The position numbers and the translations under genes are program-made. Under the pieces are notes generated by a model. The model saw only the letters and a program-made list of their open reading frames with translations. It was not told the DNA's origin and did no database searches. Positions 51,344 to 60,380 of a stretch of 64,000 nucleotides of DNA are shown piece by piece. Position 1 is the first letter of the stretch, and each line of letters opens with the position of its first letter. The stretch is from Paracoccus sp. (in: a-proteobacteria) (GTDB lineage Bacteria > Pseudomonadota > Alphaproteobacteria > Rhodobacterales > Rhodobacteraceae). The stretch covers positions 47,351-111,350 of the forward strand of contig NZ_JAUNTJ010000010.1 of assembly GCF_030538755.1 (NCBI RefSeq), in the 5' to 3' direction.

Positions 51344-52015
51344 ATGGAACTGATCGAATATCCCGACCGTGATTTTCTGGTCCTGTCGCTGGCGCAGGCG
51401 ATTGCCGGGCAGTTGGCCCAGCATCTGCGCACGGCGGAACGCGCCTCGCTGAGCGTTCCCGGCGGAACCACGCCCGCGCCGGTGTTCGACACGCTGTCCG
51501 GCTCGGATCTGGATTGGGGGCGGGTCAGTGTCATTCTGGGCGATGAACGCTGGGTTGACGGCGAACATCCCCGGTCGAACGCCCGGCTGCTGCGCCGTCA
51601 TCTGCTGAAGGACAAGGCGGCGGTGGCGAACCACATCCCGCTTTATACCGGCGATGCCGACCCTGAAACGGCGGCGGATGCGGTGGCGGCGCAGATCGCG
51701 CCGCATCTGCCGCTGACGGTGGCCTTGCTGGGCATGGGGCATGATATGCACACCGCCAGCCTGTTCCCCGATGCGCCGATGCTGGCGCAGGCGCTGGCCT
51801 CGGACGCGCCGCCGGTGATGGCGATCCGCGCCGACAGCGCGGGCGAGCCGCGCATCACCCTGACCGCTCCGGTCCTGCGCGGGGCCTTGGCGATCCACCT
51901 GATGATCTTTGGCCCGGAAAAGCGCGAGGTGCTGGACAAGGCGCTGACCCTGCCGCCCGAACAGGCGCCGATCCGCGCCTTTCTTGACAACGCAACCGTG
52001 CATTGGGCTGAATGA
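51344..52015 (+). CDS. pgl: 6-phosphogluconolactonase (DevB-type)
   Basis: 223 residues. Hydrolyses 6-phosphogluconolactone to 6-phosphogluconate. Family motifs: [45 protein letters not shown] segment, and [20 protein letters not shown], where the usual GMGxDGHTASLFPG reads [14 protein letters not shown]. Lies between zwf and pgi, overlapping pgi by 4 nt. Confidence 0.94.
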   Translation: MELIEYPDRDFLVLSLAQAIAGQLAQHLRTAERASLSVPGGTTPAPVFDTLSGSDLDWGRVSVILGDERWVDGEHPRSNARLLRRHLLKDKAAVANHIPLYTGDADPETAADAVAAQIAPHLPLTVALLGMGHDMHTASLFPDAPMLAQALASDAPPVMAIRADSAGEPRITLTAPVLRGALAIHLMIFGPEKREVLDKALTLPPEQAPIRAFLDNATVHWAE

Positions 52016-53613
52016 TGACCACGATCTGGAACCGCCTTGCCGATTACCGCGCCGCGCAGGGCGATCTGCGCATCGACGCGCTGTTCGATGACCCGACCCG
52101 CGCGGATGCGTTCTGCATTCAGGCCGACGGGCTGGCCTTTGACTATTCCAAGACGCTGATCGACGCGGGGGCGCGCGATCTGCTGGTTGCGCTGGCCGAT
52201 TCCGCCGGGCTGGCCGCGCGGCGGCAGGCGATGTTCACCGGCGCCCGCATCAACGAGACCGAGGGCCGCGCCGTTCTGCACACCGCCATGCGCAACCCCG
52301 ATACGCCGGTGCAGGTCGATGGCGTGGATGTGTCGGCGGGCATCCGCGACACGCTGGCCCGGATGCGCGCCTTTGCCGATGCGGTGCGCAGCGGGGCGAT
52401 TGCGGGGCAGGGCGGGACCTATACCGATGTGGTGAACATCGGCATCGGCGGCTCGGACCTTGGGCCGGCGATGGCCGCGAGGGCGCTGTTGCCCTTTGCC
52501 GATGGGCCAAGGCTGCATTTCGTGTCCAACGTCGATGGTGCCGATATTGCCGATACGCTGGCCGGGCTGGACCCGGCGCGGACGCTGGTGATCGTCGCCT
52601 CGAAAACCTTTACCACCATCGAGACGATGACCAACGCCGCCACCGCCCGCGACTGGATGGCAGCCGCGGTCGCCGACCCTGCGGCGCAATTCGCCGCCGT
52701 ATCCACCGCGCTGGACAAGACCGGAGCGTTCGGCATCCCGGCGGACCGGGTGTTCGGTTTCGAAGATTGGGTCGGCGGGCGCTACTCCGTCTGGTCGCCC
52801 ATCGGGCTGTCGCTGATGATCGGCATCGGTCCCGATGATTTCGACCGCTTTCTGGCGGGCGGCGCGGCGATGGACGCGCATTTCCGCAGCGCCCCGCTGG
52901 CGCAGAACATGCCGGTGATGCTGGCGCTGACCGGCATCTGGCACAACCAGATCTGCGGCTGGCCCACCCGCACCGTGCTGCCCTATGACCAGCGTCTGGC
53001 GCGCCTGCCCGCCTATCTGCAACAGCTCGAAATGGAATCGAACGGCAAGCGGGTGGCGATGGACGGATCAGACCTGCCGCGCCCCTCTGGCCCGGTGGTC
53101 TGGGGCGAGCCGGGGACAAACGGCCAGCATGCGTTCTATCAACTGATCCATCAGGGCACTCAGGTCGTGCCGTGCGAGTTCATTCTTGCCGCGCGCGGGC
53201 ACGAGGGGCACCTGAGCCACCATCACCGCCTGCTGATGGCGAACTGTCTGGCGCAGGCGGCGGCGCTGATGACCGGCCGCACGCTGGATCAGGCCCGCGC
53301 GATGATGCAAAAGGCCGGGCTGACCGGGGACGAGCTGGAACGGCAGGCCCGCCACCGCGTCTTTCCGGGCAACCGGCCCTCGACCCTGCTGCTGATCCCG
53401 CAGCTTGATCCCTTCACACTGGGCCAGATCATCGCGCTTTATGAACACCGCGTGTTCGTCGAGGGGGTGATTCTGGGCATCAACAGCTTTGACCAGTGGG
53501 GGGTAGAGCTGGGCAAGGAGCTGGCCAAGCAACTGGAACCCTTGCTTGAGGGCAAACCGGGGCAGGCCGACCCTTCGACCCGGCATCTGATTGATCTGAT
53601 CCGCAGTGCATAA
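52012..53613 (+). CDS. pgi: Glucose-6-phosphate isomerase
   Basis: 533 residues; adjacent ATGs at 52012 and 52015, the first overlapping the pgl stop. It interconverts glucose 6-phosphate and fructose 6-phosphate. Family signatures: [72 protein letters not shown] and [25 protein letters not shown]. In this organism it can recycle fructose 6-phosphate into the Entner-Doudoroff route. Confidence 0.97.
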   Translation: MMTTIWNRLADYRAAQGDLRIDALFDDPTRADAFCIQADGLAFDYSKTLIDAGARDLLVALADSAGLAARRQAMFTGARINETEGRAVLHTAMRNPDTPVQVDGVDVSAGIRDTLARMRAFADAVRSGAIAGQGGTYTDVVNIGIGGSDLGPAMAARALLPFADGPRLHFVSNVDGADIADTLAGLDPARTLVIVASKTFTTIETMTNAATARDWMAAAVADPAAQFAAVSTALDKTGAFGIPADRVFGFEDWVGGRYSVWSPIGLSLMIGIGPDDFDRFLAGGAAMDAHFRSAPLAQNMPVMLALTGIWHNQICGWPTRTVLPYDQRLARLPAYLQQLEMESNGKRVAMDGSDLPRPSGPVVWGEPGTNGQHAFYQLIHQGTQVVPCEFILAARGHEGHLSHHHRLLMANCLAQAAALMTGRTLDQARAMMQKAGLTGDELERQARHRVFPGNRPSTLLLIPQLDPFTLGQIIALYEHRVFVEGVILGINSFDQWGVELGKELAKQLEPLLEGKPGQADPSTRHLIDLIRSA

Positions 53614-53628
53614 GGCGGCGCGGTTTCG

Positions 53629-53660
53629 CCCAAAGGTGCGTATTTGGGCAAACAGGAAGC
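53629..53660 (+). repeat. Family B dispersed repeat, copy B3 (left flank of the AlkB-like gene)
   Basis: 32 bp beginning CCCAAAGGTGCGTATTTGGG and ending CAAACAGGAAGC. It lies 16 bp after the pgi stop and 2 bp before the AlkB-like stop. Its inverted partner B4 (54714-54745) differs by one base. An internal CCCAAA / TTTGGG dyad could act as a weak terminator for either gene. Confidence 0.8.
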
Positions 53661-53662
53661 GG

Positions 53663-54676
53663 TCAGGGTTGGTTCATCCGCGCCACGCGGCGGTCCATGA
53701 TCCGGCGCCACAAGGGCGGGATCAGCGCGATGGCCGCCATCACGGCGATCGGATAGGGCAGCAGCGGGCGGTTGTCGGGGATGCGCAGCGCCGGGTAAGG
53801 GCGCAGCGGGTTCATGTGGTGATCGGCATGGCGCGGCGCGTTCACCAGCATCAGCGAGGATACGGGATGCGGGCTGTCCCATGAATGGCGCGGGCCGACG
53901 GGTTCGGCGCGTCCATCGGGGGCAATGCGGCGGCGCAAGCCATAGTGCTGGACGTAATCCGACAGCAGGATCTGCATCTGCGCGTAAAGGCTCAGCCCCA
54001 GATAATCGGCCAGCCCGTGCGGCCCGGTCAGCGTGGCCACCGCGATCATGCAGGCCAGCCCGCCGCCCACCCACCACAGATAAGGGTTCGCCCGGCCCGC
54101 GCGTCGCGCCGACAGTGCCTGTTCCGCCGTCAGCCCGGCGCGGAACGACCCGACCCACGCGCGCAGGGCAAAGCGCCAGAAGCCCTCACCCGTCCGCGCC
54201 GAATTCGGATCAGCGCCGGTGGCGACATGGACATGATGCACCAGCCGATGCGCCGAAACATGATGCCCGAACAACATGCTGACATAAACCGCAGCCCCCA
54301 GCCGAAACAGGCCGCGCGCGCCGCGATGGATCAGTTCGTGCCCGACGGCATGGCCGACCTGCCCGGCATACATCCCCGCGGCCAGAAACAGTGCCACCCG
54401 TTGCGGCCAGCCCAGATCGCCGCCCGACAACCGCAGCACCGCCACTGCCAGCACCGCCAGATGACACAGCGCCAGCACAACCAGCCCCGCATCTGCCCGG
54501 TGGTCCACACCGTCCCCCTGCCCAAAGCCGCGCGCCAGCAGCGTATCTGCCGCAGGCCCGGCCACTGCCAGCAGGATCAGGGCCGCCCAGACCCAGCCCG
54601 ACAGGATCAGCACCGCAGGCAGCGCGCCCACAACAACAAAGGCCGCAACCGGCGGGACATATCGCATCTGTTTCAT
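53663..54676 (-). CDS. AlkB-like alkane/fatty acid hydroxylase (membrane di-iron protein)
   Basis: 337 residues. The fatty-acid-desaturase/alkane-hydroxylase superfamily histidine boxes are present in order: HAVGHELIHRG (about 110-120), HRLVHHVHVATG (about 145-155, HX3HH) and NAPRHADHHMNP (about 285, HX2HH). They sit among about six hydrophobic helices. AlkB inserts oxygen into terminal methyl groups with electrons from rubredoxin. The NXXRHSDHH box of AlkB appears as NAPRHADHH, which supports alkane monooxygenase over desaturase. No rubredoxin or reductase is adjacent. The gene is framed by inverted 32-bp repeats. Confidence 0.85.
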   Translation of the reverse strand: MKQMRYVPPVAAFVVVGALPAVLILSGWVWAALILLAVAGPAADTLLARGFGQGDGVDHRADAGLVVLALCHLAVLAVAVLRLSGGDLGWPQRVALFLAAGMYAGQVGHAVGHELIHRGARGLFRLGAAVYVSMLFGHHVSAHRLVHHVHVATGADPNSARTGEGFWRFALRAWVGSFRAGLTAEQALSARRAGRANPYLWWVGGGLACMIAVATLTGPHGLADYLGLSLYAQMQILLSDYVQHYGLRRRIAPDGRAEPVGPRHSWDSPHPVSSLMLVNAPRHADHHMNPLRPYPALRIPDNRPLLPYPIAVMAAIALIPPLWRRIMDRRVARMNQP

Positions 54677-54713
54677 GGCGCTACCCTAGCGCACCTGCTG
54701 CAAACCGCCAGCC

Positions 54714-54745
54714 GCTTCCTGTTTGCCCAAATACGCATCTTTGGG
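54714..54745 (-). repeat. Family B dispersed repeat, copy B4 (right flank of the AlkB-like gene)
   Basis: Read on the minus strand: CCCAAAGATGCGTATTTGGG then CAAACAGGAAGC. One mismatch to B3 in 32 positions. It is 38 bp upstream of the AlkB-like start and 66 bp upstream of ftsY. Confidence 0.8.
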
Positions 54746-54811
54746 CGGGACGCCGCTCTTTTCCTTTGACCGCGCAACCGTTACCCTCTGCGCGAACAAA
54801 AGGATCGCTGC

Positions 54812-55825
54812 ATGTCGTTTTTCTCGAAACTGCGCGAGCGGCTGACCCGCTCATCCACCAAGATCGGGCAGGGGCTGGATGATCTGGTGGCCGAGGATAC
54901 CCCCCCGCAAACCCCGCCTGCGCCGACACCTGAACCCGCGCAGCAGCCCGGCCTGATCGGTCGGCTGTTCGGTGCCGCCTCAGCGGACGAACCGCGCCGC
55001 GCCCTTGATGATGCCATGCTTGAGGATCTGGAGGATATGCTGATCCAGTCCGACATCGGCGTGGATACCGCCCTGCGCGTCACCGCCAATATCGCCGAAG
55101 GCCGCATGGGTCGCCGTGTTTCGGCCACCGAACTGAAACAGCTTCTGGCGGCGGAAATCGAACGGATCATGTCGCCGGTGGCCCGCCCTCTGCCGCTGTT
55201 CCCGAAAAAGCCGCAGGTGGTGCTGGTGGTCGGCGTCAACGGCTCGGGCAAGACCACGACCATCGGCAAGCTGGCCAGCCAGTTCCGCGCTGCTGGCAAG
55301 AATGTGGTGATTGCGGCGGGCGATACCTTTCGTGCCGCCGCTGTTGAACAGCTTCAGGTCTGGGGGCAGCGCGCGAGCGTGCCGGTGATGACCGCGCCCG
55401 AAGGCAGCGACCCGGCCAGCCTTGCCTATGACGCGCTCGCTCGGGCCGAGGTCGAGGGTGCCGATCTGCTGATGATCGACACTGCGGGCCGGCTGCAAAA
55501 CCGCGCCGATCTGATGGAGGAGCTGGCCAAAATCGTCCGCGTCATCCGCAAGCGCGACCCCGAGGCGCCGCATAACACCCTGCTGGTGCTGGATGCGACC
55601 ACCGGGCAAAACGCCATTTCGCAGGTCGAGACCTTTCAAAAGCTGGCCGATGTGTCGGGGCTGGTGATGACCAAGCTCGACGGCACGGCGCGCGGCGGGG
55701 TCTTGGTGGCGCTGGCCGATAAATTCGGCCTGCCGATCCACGCCATCGGCGTGGGCGAGCAGATCGACGATCTGGATGCTTTTGATGCAGGCGATTTCGC
55801 CCGCGCTCTGGTGGGGTTGGAATGA
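54812..55825 (+). CDS. ftsY: Signal recognition particle receptor FtsY
   Basis: 337 residues. FtsY docks SRP-ribosome complexes at the inner membrane. A short Pro-rich linker (PPQTPPAPTPEPAQQPG) replaces the long acidic A domain of E. coli. The NG domain is complete: VVGVNGSGKTTTIGKLASQF, GDTFRAAAVEQLQVWGQRAS, MIDTAGRLQNRADLMEEL, LDATTGQNAISQVETF, TKLDGTARGGVLVALADKFG. Its stop overlaps the next start. Confidence 0.97.
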   Translation: MSFFSKLRERLTRSSTKIGQGLDDLVAEDTPPQTPPAPTPEPAQQPGLIGRLFGAASADEPRRALDDAMLEDLEDMLIQSDIGVDTALRVTANIAEGRMGRRVSATELKQLLAAEIERIMSPVARPLPLFPKKPQVVLVVGVNGSGKTTTIGKLASQFRAAGKNVVIAAGDTFRAAAVEQLQVWGQRASVPVMTAPEGSDPASLAYDALARAEVEGADLLMIDTAGRLQNRADLMEELAKIVRVIRKRDPEAPHNTLLVLDATTGQNAISQVETFQKLADVSGLVMTKLDGTARGGVLVALADKFGLPIHAIGVGEQIDDLDAFDAGDFARALVGLE

Positions 55826-56844
55826 TGCTGAAACAGACCTTTGCTGCTGCCTCGCTGATGCTGGCTGCGACGGCGGCTGATGCGGCCACGGGCTGCGTCG
55901 GGCGCGACCTGATCGCGGAACTGCCGCAGGCCGAGCGCGACCGGATTGCGGCGGCGGTGGCCGATGTGCCCTATCATCAGGGGCTGCTGTGGCAGGCAAG
56001 CCGCGATGATGCGCAGATCACCATCGTCGGCACCTATCACTTTGCCGACCCGCGCCATCAGGCAACGATGCAGACCATCGCCCCGGCACTGTCCGATGCC
56101 GCGCTTGTTATGGTCGAGGCCGGGCCTGAGGAACAGGAGCAACTGACCAACGTGCTTGCCTTGAACCCGTCGCTGATGGTGGATGCCGATGGCCCGACGC
56201 TGCCGGAACGTCTGTCTGACGATGAATGGGATACCCTCAGCAGCGCCATGGCCGAACGGGGGATGCCCGCCATCATGACCGCCAAGCTGCGGCCGTGGTA
56301 TGTGTCGCTGATGCTGGGGATCTCGCCCTGCATGATGGCCACCTTCGCCGAAAGCGGGATCAAGGGTTCGCTGGATGATCTGCTGATCCAAGAGGCCGTG
56401 TCGCACGATATTCCCATCCGTGCGCTGGAACCGTGGGACACTGTGTTCACCCTGTTCAGCGACCTGACGCCCGATCAGGAAATCGGGATGCTGCGGGTAA
56501 TGTTGCCGCAGGCGGAATATGCCGATGATTACGCGGTTACGCTGTCCAACGCCTATTTCTCGGGCGATGTCTGGCAGTTGTGGGAATTCGGGCGGCTGGA
56601 TGCCGAAAATCACTCGGGCCTGTCGCAAGCCGAGGTCGAGGAACAGTTCACCCTTGCCGAAGACCTGCTGATGAACCGCCGCAACCAGAACTGGATCGCT
56701 CCGTTGATCGAGGCCGCTGAAACTGCGGCTCAGGACGGCAAGGGCATCGTCGCCGGTTTCGGTGCCCTGCATCTGCCGGGTGAACAGGGGGTGCTGAACC
56801 TGCTGGCGGGGCAGGGCTGGACCATCGAAAGACTGGATGGATGA
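55822..56844 (+). CDS. TraB/GumN family protein (secreted)
   Basis: 340 residues; adjacent ATGs at 55822 and 55825, overlapping the ftsY stop. Signal peptide MMLKQTFAAASLMLAATAAD AA. The Tiki-like/TraB fold is marked by TIVGTYHFADPRHQATMQTI, VEAGPEEQEQ, and VAGFGALHLPGEQGVLNLLA, which carry the two GxxH motifs of this presumed metalloprotease family. Function in bacteria is unclear; likely periplasmic. Co-transcribed with ftsY. Confidence 0.86.
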   Translation: MMLKQTFAAASLMLAATAADAATGCVGRDLIAELPQAERDRIAAAVADVPYHQGLLWQASRDDAQITIVGTYHFADPRHQATMQTIAPALSDAALVMVEAGPEEQEQLTNVLALNPSLMVDADGPTLPERLSDDEWDTLSSAMAERGMPAIMTAKLRPWYVSLMLGISPCMMATFAESGIKGSLDDLLIQEAVSHDIPIRALEPWDTVFTLFSDLTPDQEIGMLRVMLPQAEYADDYAVTLSNAYFSGDVWQLWEFGRLDAENHSGLSQAEVEEQFTLAEDLLMNRRNQNWIAPLIEAAETAAQDGKGIVAGFGALHLPGEQGVLNLLAGQGWTIERLDG

Positions 56845-56975
56845 GCCTGTCGTGATTGCCCTTGCCAGGGCCGGTGTGCCCGACCCCCAAGGGCTGCATA
56901 ATATGCCGCGCTGGCAATCGCTCGGCATGGGGCGACGGGCCACTGTCCCGGCCTGTCGGCAAGCGACAGCCTGAA

Positions 56976-57617
56976 TTGCGCAGCTTCTGGCAACGACATG
57001 GGCGGTTTCTGGTGGCCTTTGCCATCGGGCTGACCGCCGCCATGCTGCTGCCGCTGTCGCAGGGCGACCGGCTGCTGATCGGGGCTGATCTGTTCTTTGC
57101 CTGCTATCTGATCCTGATGGCGATCAAGGGGCGTCACCTGACCTCTGACGACCTGCGCCGCCATGGCCAGACCGAGGATGAAGGGATCGCCTTTATCCTG
57201 ACCCTTGCCGTGATCGGGGTGGGCGTCGGGCTGTGGGCGGTGGTCGGCGTGCTGAACGCGCCACATGACGTTATCAGCCCGGTGCGCGCGGCGCTGGCCG
57301 TGGCCTCGGTGCCGCTGGGGTGGGCGACAATCCACACGGTCATGGCCTTTCACTATGCCCGGATGCATTATCAGCAGGGATGTGCGCCGGGGCTGAACTT
57401 TCCCGCAAGCCCTGCCGCTGGGCAGGCGTCACACCCCGGTGTGCGCGATTTCATCTATTTCAGCTTTACCATCGGCATGGCCGTGCAAACCGCCGATGTC
57501 GCCATCTGCCGCAGCGATATTCGCCGCACGGTAACGCTGCATGGCGCGCTGTCGTTTTTTTATAATACTGTCATTCTGGCGCTGGCCGTTAACGCGGCTG
57601 TCACGCTGGGCGGTTGA
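56976..57617 (+). CDS. DUF1345 domain-containing membrane protein
   Basis: 213 residues if translation starts at the TTG at 56976 (LRSFWQRHGRFLVAFAIGLT). That gives the usual family length; the frame is open to a TTG at 56856, but the extra 40 residues are not family-like. No in-frame ATG precedes the first helix, and the ribosome binding site is weak. Five helices follow, with HTVMAFHYARMHYQQGCAPG and DFIYFSFTIGMAVQTADVAI, both DUF1345 hallmarks. Function unknown. Confidence 0.78.
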   Translation: MRSFWQRHGRFLVAFAIGLTAAMLLPLSQGDRLLIGADLFFACYLILMAIKGRHLTSDDLRRHGQTEDEGIAFILTLAVIGVGVGLWAVVGVLNAPHDVISPVRAALAVASVPLGWATIHTVMAFHYARMHYQQGCAPGLNFPASPAAGQASHPGVRDFIYFSFTIGMAVQTADVAICRSDIRRTVTLHGALSFFYNTVILALAVNAAVTLGG

Positions 57618-57633
57618 GCGTCGGGCGGCAGGC

Positions 57634-58236
57634 TCAGCCCCAAAGGTCCGACAGTGCCTTGGCCGGGTCATCCGCCGACCAGATTTCAGTGCCGATGGCC
57701 AGAAAATCGCAGACCGGAGACAGGTTTGTGACCAGATCGCGGTTCAGCGCGCCTTCGGCGACCACGGGCAGTTCGATCATTTCCGACCACCAGGCGAACA
57801 GATCCTGCGGGGCAGGGGTGCCGCGCCCAAGCGCGGTGTCCCCCACCGGCCCGAACGAGACGTAATCTGCCCCCGCCTCGCCCGCAGCTATGCCGTCATG
57901 GCGCGAGGCCCCGCAAAAGGCCCCGACGATGGCATCTGCCCCCAATTCCTTGCGCGCCGCCCGGATTCCGCGTGCGCCATCGGTCAGATGCACCCCGTCC
58001 AGCCCGTGCCGCTGCGCCAGCAGAATGTGATCCTCGATCACCACGGCGATGTCGCGGGCATGGGCGATTTCGCGCACCAGATCGGCGATGCGGCCCAATT
58101 CGGCCTCGTCCCCTGCGCCGGGGATGCGGATGCAGGCGACCGGCGCGGTGTCCAGCACGGCGGACAGCCGACCGGCCAGATCCGAGGCCGAGGCCGCAGG
58201 CGGCAAGATCAGGTAAAGCTGCGGCTGTTGGTCCAT
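57634..58236 (-). CDS. thiE: Thiamine phosphate synthase family protein (ThiE/TenI-like)
   Basis: 200 residues from the ATG at 58236, with AAAGGA 6 nt upstream; ATGs at 58242 and 58251 are alternatives. ThiE couples HMP-PP and thiazole phosphate to thiamine phosphate. The TIM-barrel segments VVIEDHILLAQRHGLDGVHL, TDGARGIRAARKELGADAIV and GADYVSFGPVGDTALG match ThiE. The N-terminal QLRxK motif that binds the pyrophosphate is not evident; ACIRIPGAGDEAELGRIADL stands in its place. It may therefore be a paralogue with a different role. Confidence 0.75.
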   Translation of the reverse strand: MDQQPQLYLILPPAASASDLAGRLSAVLDTAPVACIRIPGAGDEAELGRIADLVREIAHARDIAVVIEDHILLAQRHGLDGVHLTDGARGIRAARKELGADAIVGAFCGASRHDGIAAGEAGADYVSFGPVGDTALGRGTPAPQDLFAWWSEMIELPVVAEGALNRDLVTNLSPVCDFLAIGTEIWSADDPAKALSDLWG

Positions 58237-58535
58237 GGCCATTCCTTTCATGTTCCGCCCGCCATAACGCAGCGGCGGCTTGCATAAAAGTGTCACCATC
58301 ACATTGACGGCGGAAAAGGTGGCCCTAGTGTGTTGCCGGGGTTCGACTCCCTGAAATGGGCGGGCGGGGTGTGCGCGACAGCGCCGCAGAAAACCCTGTG
58401 CGCTTTTACGGTGGTTCGTACAAACCCCGCCGCCGATGCTGGCCCTTGCGGGCAGCCATTTGCTGGCCATGCAGGCTTTGGGCCTCCGCCAGCGGGTCGC
58501 GGTGTCGGCGGCGGGTCATGCGGCAAGGGGGGGCT
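58237..58535. other. Gene-free divergent region between the ThiE-like and SPFH genes
   Basis: 299 bp with no credible reading frame on either strand. It must hold both divergent promoters. TTGACGG at about 58303 and a weak tRNA T-arm-like piece at 58337-58353 are the only notable items; the latter has no matching acceptor strand. Confidence 0.4.
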
Positions 58536-59309
58536 ATGGCGCTGATTTTGACATTTGCCGTGCTGGCGGTCTTGGTGGGTGCCGCCGTTTGGTCGTATCG
58601 CCGTGCCCATGTGGTGATCGGGCCGGGCTGGCAGGGTGTGTTGTATCATAACGGCCAGTTTTTGCGCGCCCTGCCGCCGGGGCGGCACCGCATTCCCGTG
58701 ACGGGCACGGTTGATCTGCGGCGCGTTTGGGGCGGTCAGGCGACGGGCCTTGCCCAACGGGTCGAGGTGATAACGCAGGATCAGTTCGCCTTTCGCCTGA
58801 CGCTGATGGTGCAGGTCCGTGTCAGCGATGCGGCGCTTTTGACCCGGACGCAGAATCTTGGGGCTGAAACCTATGGCGATCAGTTGGCCAATTTCCTTGA
58901 TCCTTACCTGCGCGCCGCCGCCAGCCGGGTGATTGCGGGCATGACGCTGGATGCGGCATTGGCCGGGCGCGATGCTTTGGCCGCTCAGGTTGCCGATGCG
59001 ATGGGCCAGCCCGTGCCGGGGGTCGAGGTGACGGGCCTGATGCTGCTTGAGGTCACGACGCCCCCCGAAGTTCGCCGCATGTTCACCGAGGTCGAACGCA
59101 CCCGGCGCGAGGGGCTGGCCGCGCTGGAACGCGCGCGGGCGGAACAGGCGTCGCTGCGCGCCCTGGCCAATGCGGCGCGGGCGCTGCAATCGAACCCGGC
59201 ACTGGCGCAGTTGCGGATGATTCAGGCGGCCGAGGGGGCGCGCGGGGCCAAAACCTTTGTTCTGCACGCGCCGGGAACGGTGCCGGATGCAGGCGACCCC
59301 TTGCCCTGA
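58536..59309 (+). CDS. SPFH/Band 7 domain protein (slipin-like)
   Basis: 257 residues from the ATG at 58536 with a GGGGGGG run upstream. One N-terminal helix (MALILTFAVLAVLVGAAVWS), then the SPFH core: VVIGPGWQGVLYHNGQFLRA, PPGRHRIPVTGTVDLRRVWG, and ERTRREGLAALERARAEQAS, the helical segment. Slipin and stomatin proteins form membrane scaffolds and usually work with an NfeD partner, which is not seen. Shorter than most prokaryotic slipins. Confidence 0.82.
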   Translation: MALILTFAVLAVLVGAAVWSYRRAHVVIGPGWQGVLYHNGQFLRALPPGRHRIPVTGTVDLRRVWGGQATGLAQRVEVITQDQFAFRLTLMVQVRVSDAALLTRTQNLGAETYGDQLANFLDPYLRAAASRVIAGMTLDAALAGRDALAAQVADAMGQPVPGVEVTGLMLLEVTTPPEVRRMFTEVERTRREGLAALERARAEQASLRALANAARALQSNPALAQLRMIQAAEGARGAKTFVLHAPGTVPDAGDPLP

Positions 59310-59336
59310 TCGCGGCCTCGCGCTAGGGCCGCGCGC

Positions 59337-60062
59337 ATGAACGCCCCCATCATCATTCTTGTGCGCCCGCAGATGGGCGAAAACATCGGTGCCGCCGCGC
59401 GCGCCATGCTGAACTTTGGCCTGACCGAGATGCGGCTGGTCGCGCCCCGTGACGGCTGGCCCAATCCGCGCGCCGTCGCCATGGCCTCGGGGGCTGCGGG
59501 GCAGGTGCTGGACCGGGCGCGGGTCTATCCGACGCTGGCCGAGGCGATGGAGGGCGTCGATCTGGCCTTTGCCACCACCGCCCGCGGGCGCGAGCTGACC
59601 AAGCCCGTCCACACGCCCGAAACCGCCATGGCGCAGGTGCGCGGGCATACGGGGCAGGCGGCGGTAATCTTTGGCCCCGAACGTGCGGGTCTGGAAAACG
59701 ATGACATCGTGCGGGCCAATGCCATCATTACGGTGCCGGTAAACCCCGGCTTTGCCTCGCTTAATCTGGCGCAGGCGGTGCTGTTGACGGGTTATGAATA
59801 TTCGCGCGGGCTATTGCCCGATCAGCCCGCCCCGCCGGGTCGCCGCCCGCCGGGCGAGGTGCCCGCCGACCGGCTGGAGGTCGAGCGTCTTGCCGATCAC
59901 TGGGAAGACCGGCTGGGCGAGGCGGGCTTTTTCTTTCCGCCCGAAAAGGCCCCCACGGCCAAGCTGACCCTGCGCAATCTGTGGTCGCGGATGCCGTTGA
60001 CGCGCGGCGATGTGCAGGTGCTGCACGGCGCCTTGCGGCAATTGGTGCGCCGCCGCGATTAA
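59337..60062 (+). CDS. trmJ: tRNA/rRNA methyltransferase, TrmJ-like SpoU family
   Basis: 241 residues. TrmJ 2'-O-methylates position 32 of tRNAs. SPOUT motifs: PIIILVRPQMGENIGAAARA, VIFGPERAGLENDDIVRANA and VPVNPGFASLNLAQAVLLTG. A C-terminal helical extension, typical of TrmJ, follows (RLGEAGFFFPPEKAPTAKLT). A hairpin CGCGGCC / GGCCGCG (59311-59333) lies immediately before the start and there is no clear ribosome binding site. Overlaps the convergent SMR gene by 4 nt. Confidence 0.9.
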   Translation: MNAPIIILVRPQMGENIGAAARAMLNFGLTEMRLVAPRDGWPNPRAVAMASGAAGQVLDRARVYPTLAEAMEGVDLAFATTARGRELTKPVHTPETAMAQVRGHTGQAAVIFGPERAGLENDDIVRANAIITVPVNPGFASLNLAQAVLLTGYEYSRGLLPDQPAPPGRRPPGEVPADRLEVERLADHWEDRLGEAGFFFPPEKAPTAKLTLRNLWSRMPLTRGDVQVLHGALRQLVRRRD

Positions 60063-60373
60063 CCGGCGGTTTTCATCAGCACCAGCCCGGCCACGATCAG
60101 CCCCGCCGCGATCAGGCGCATCGGGCTGGCGGCCTCACCCAGGATCAGGATGCCGACGGTAAAGGCCCCGATCGCGCCGATTCCGGTCCAGATCGTGTAG
60201 GCGGTGCCCAGTGGCAGGCTGCGCATCGCCAGTGCCAGCAGGCCAAAGCTGCTTGCCATCAGGACAAAGGTCAGGATTGTGGGGCCAGGCAGGCTGAACC
60301 CTTCGGATCGTTTCATCGAAAAGGCCCAGCCGATTTCCAGCAGGCCCGCGAATACCAGATAAATCCACGCCAT
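60059..60373 (-). CDS. sugE: SMR family exporter, SugE/Gdx type (guanidinium exporter)
   Basis: 104 residues, four helices. AWIYLVFAGLLEIGWAFSMK has the essential Glu14. LPLGTAYTIWTGIGAIGAFT and ILGEAASPMRLIAAGLIVAG match SugE/Gdx rather than EmrE in the WTGIGA and GE-A-PMR signatures. Gdx proteins export guanidinium ion in exchange for protons. The upstream sequence may fold like a guanidine riboswitch. The neighbouring trmJ and ctaA are functionally unrelated. Confidence 0.88.
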   Translation of the reverse strand: MAWIYLVFAGLLEIGWAFSMKRSEGFSLPGPTILTFVLMASSFGLLALAMRSLPLGTAYTIWTGIGAIGAFTVGILILGEAASPMRLIAAGLIVAGLVLMKTAG

Positions 60374-60380
60374 GACGTTT

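Noticed and set aside
58337-58353. tRNA T-arm-like CGGGGTTCGACTCCCTG
   Set aside because: The arm pairs well, but the acceptor strand implied downstream (AAATGGG) has no complement about 60 bp upstream and no anticodon arm can be drawn.
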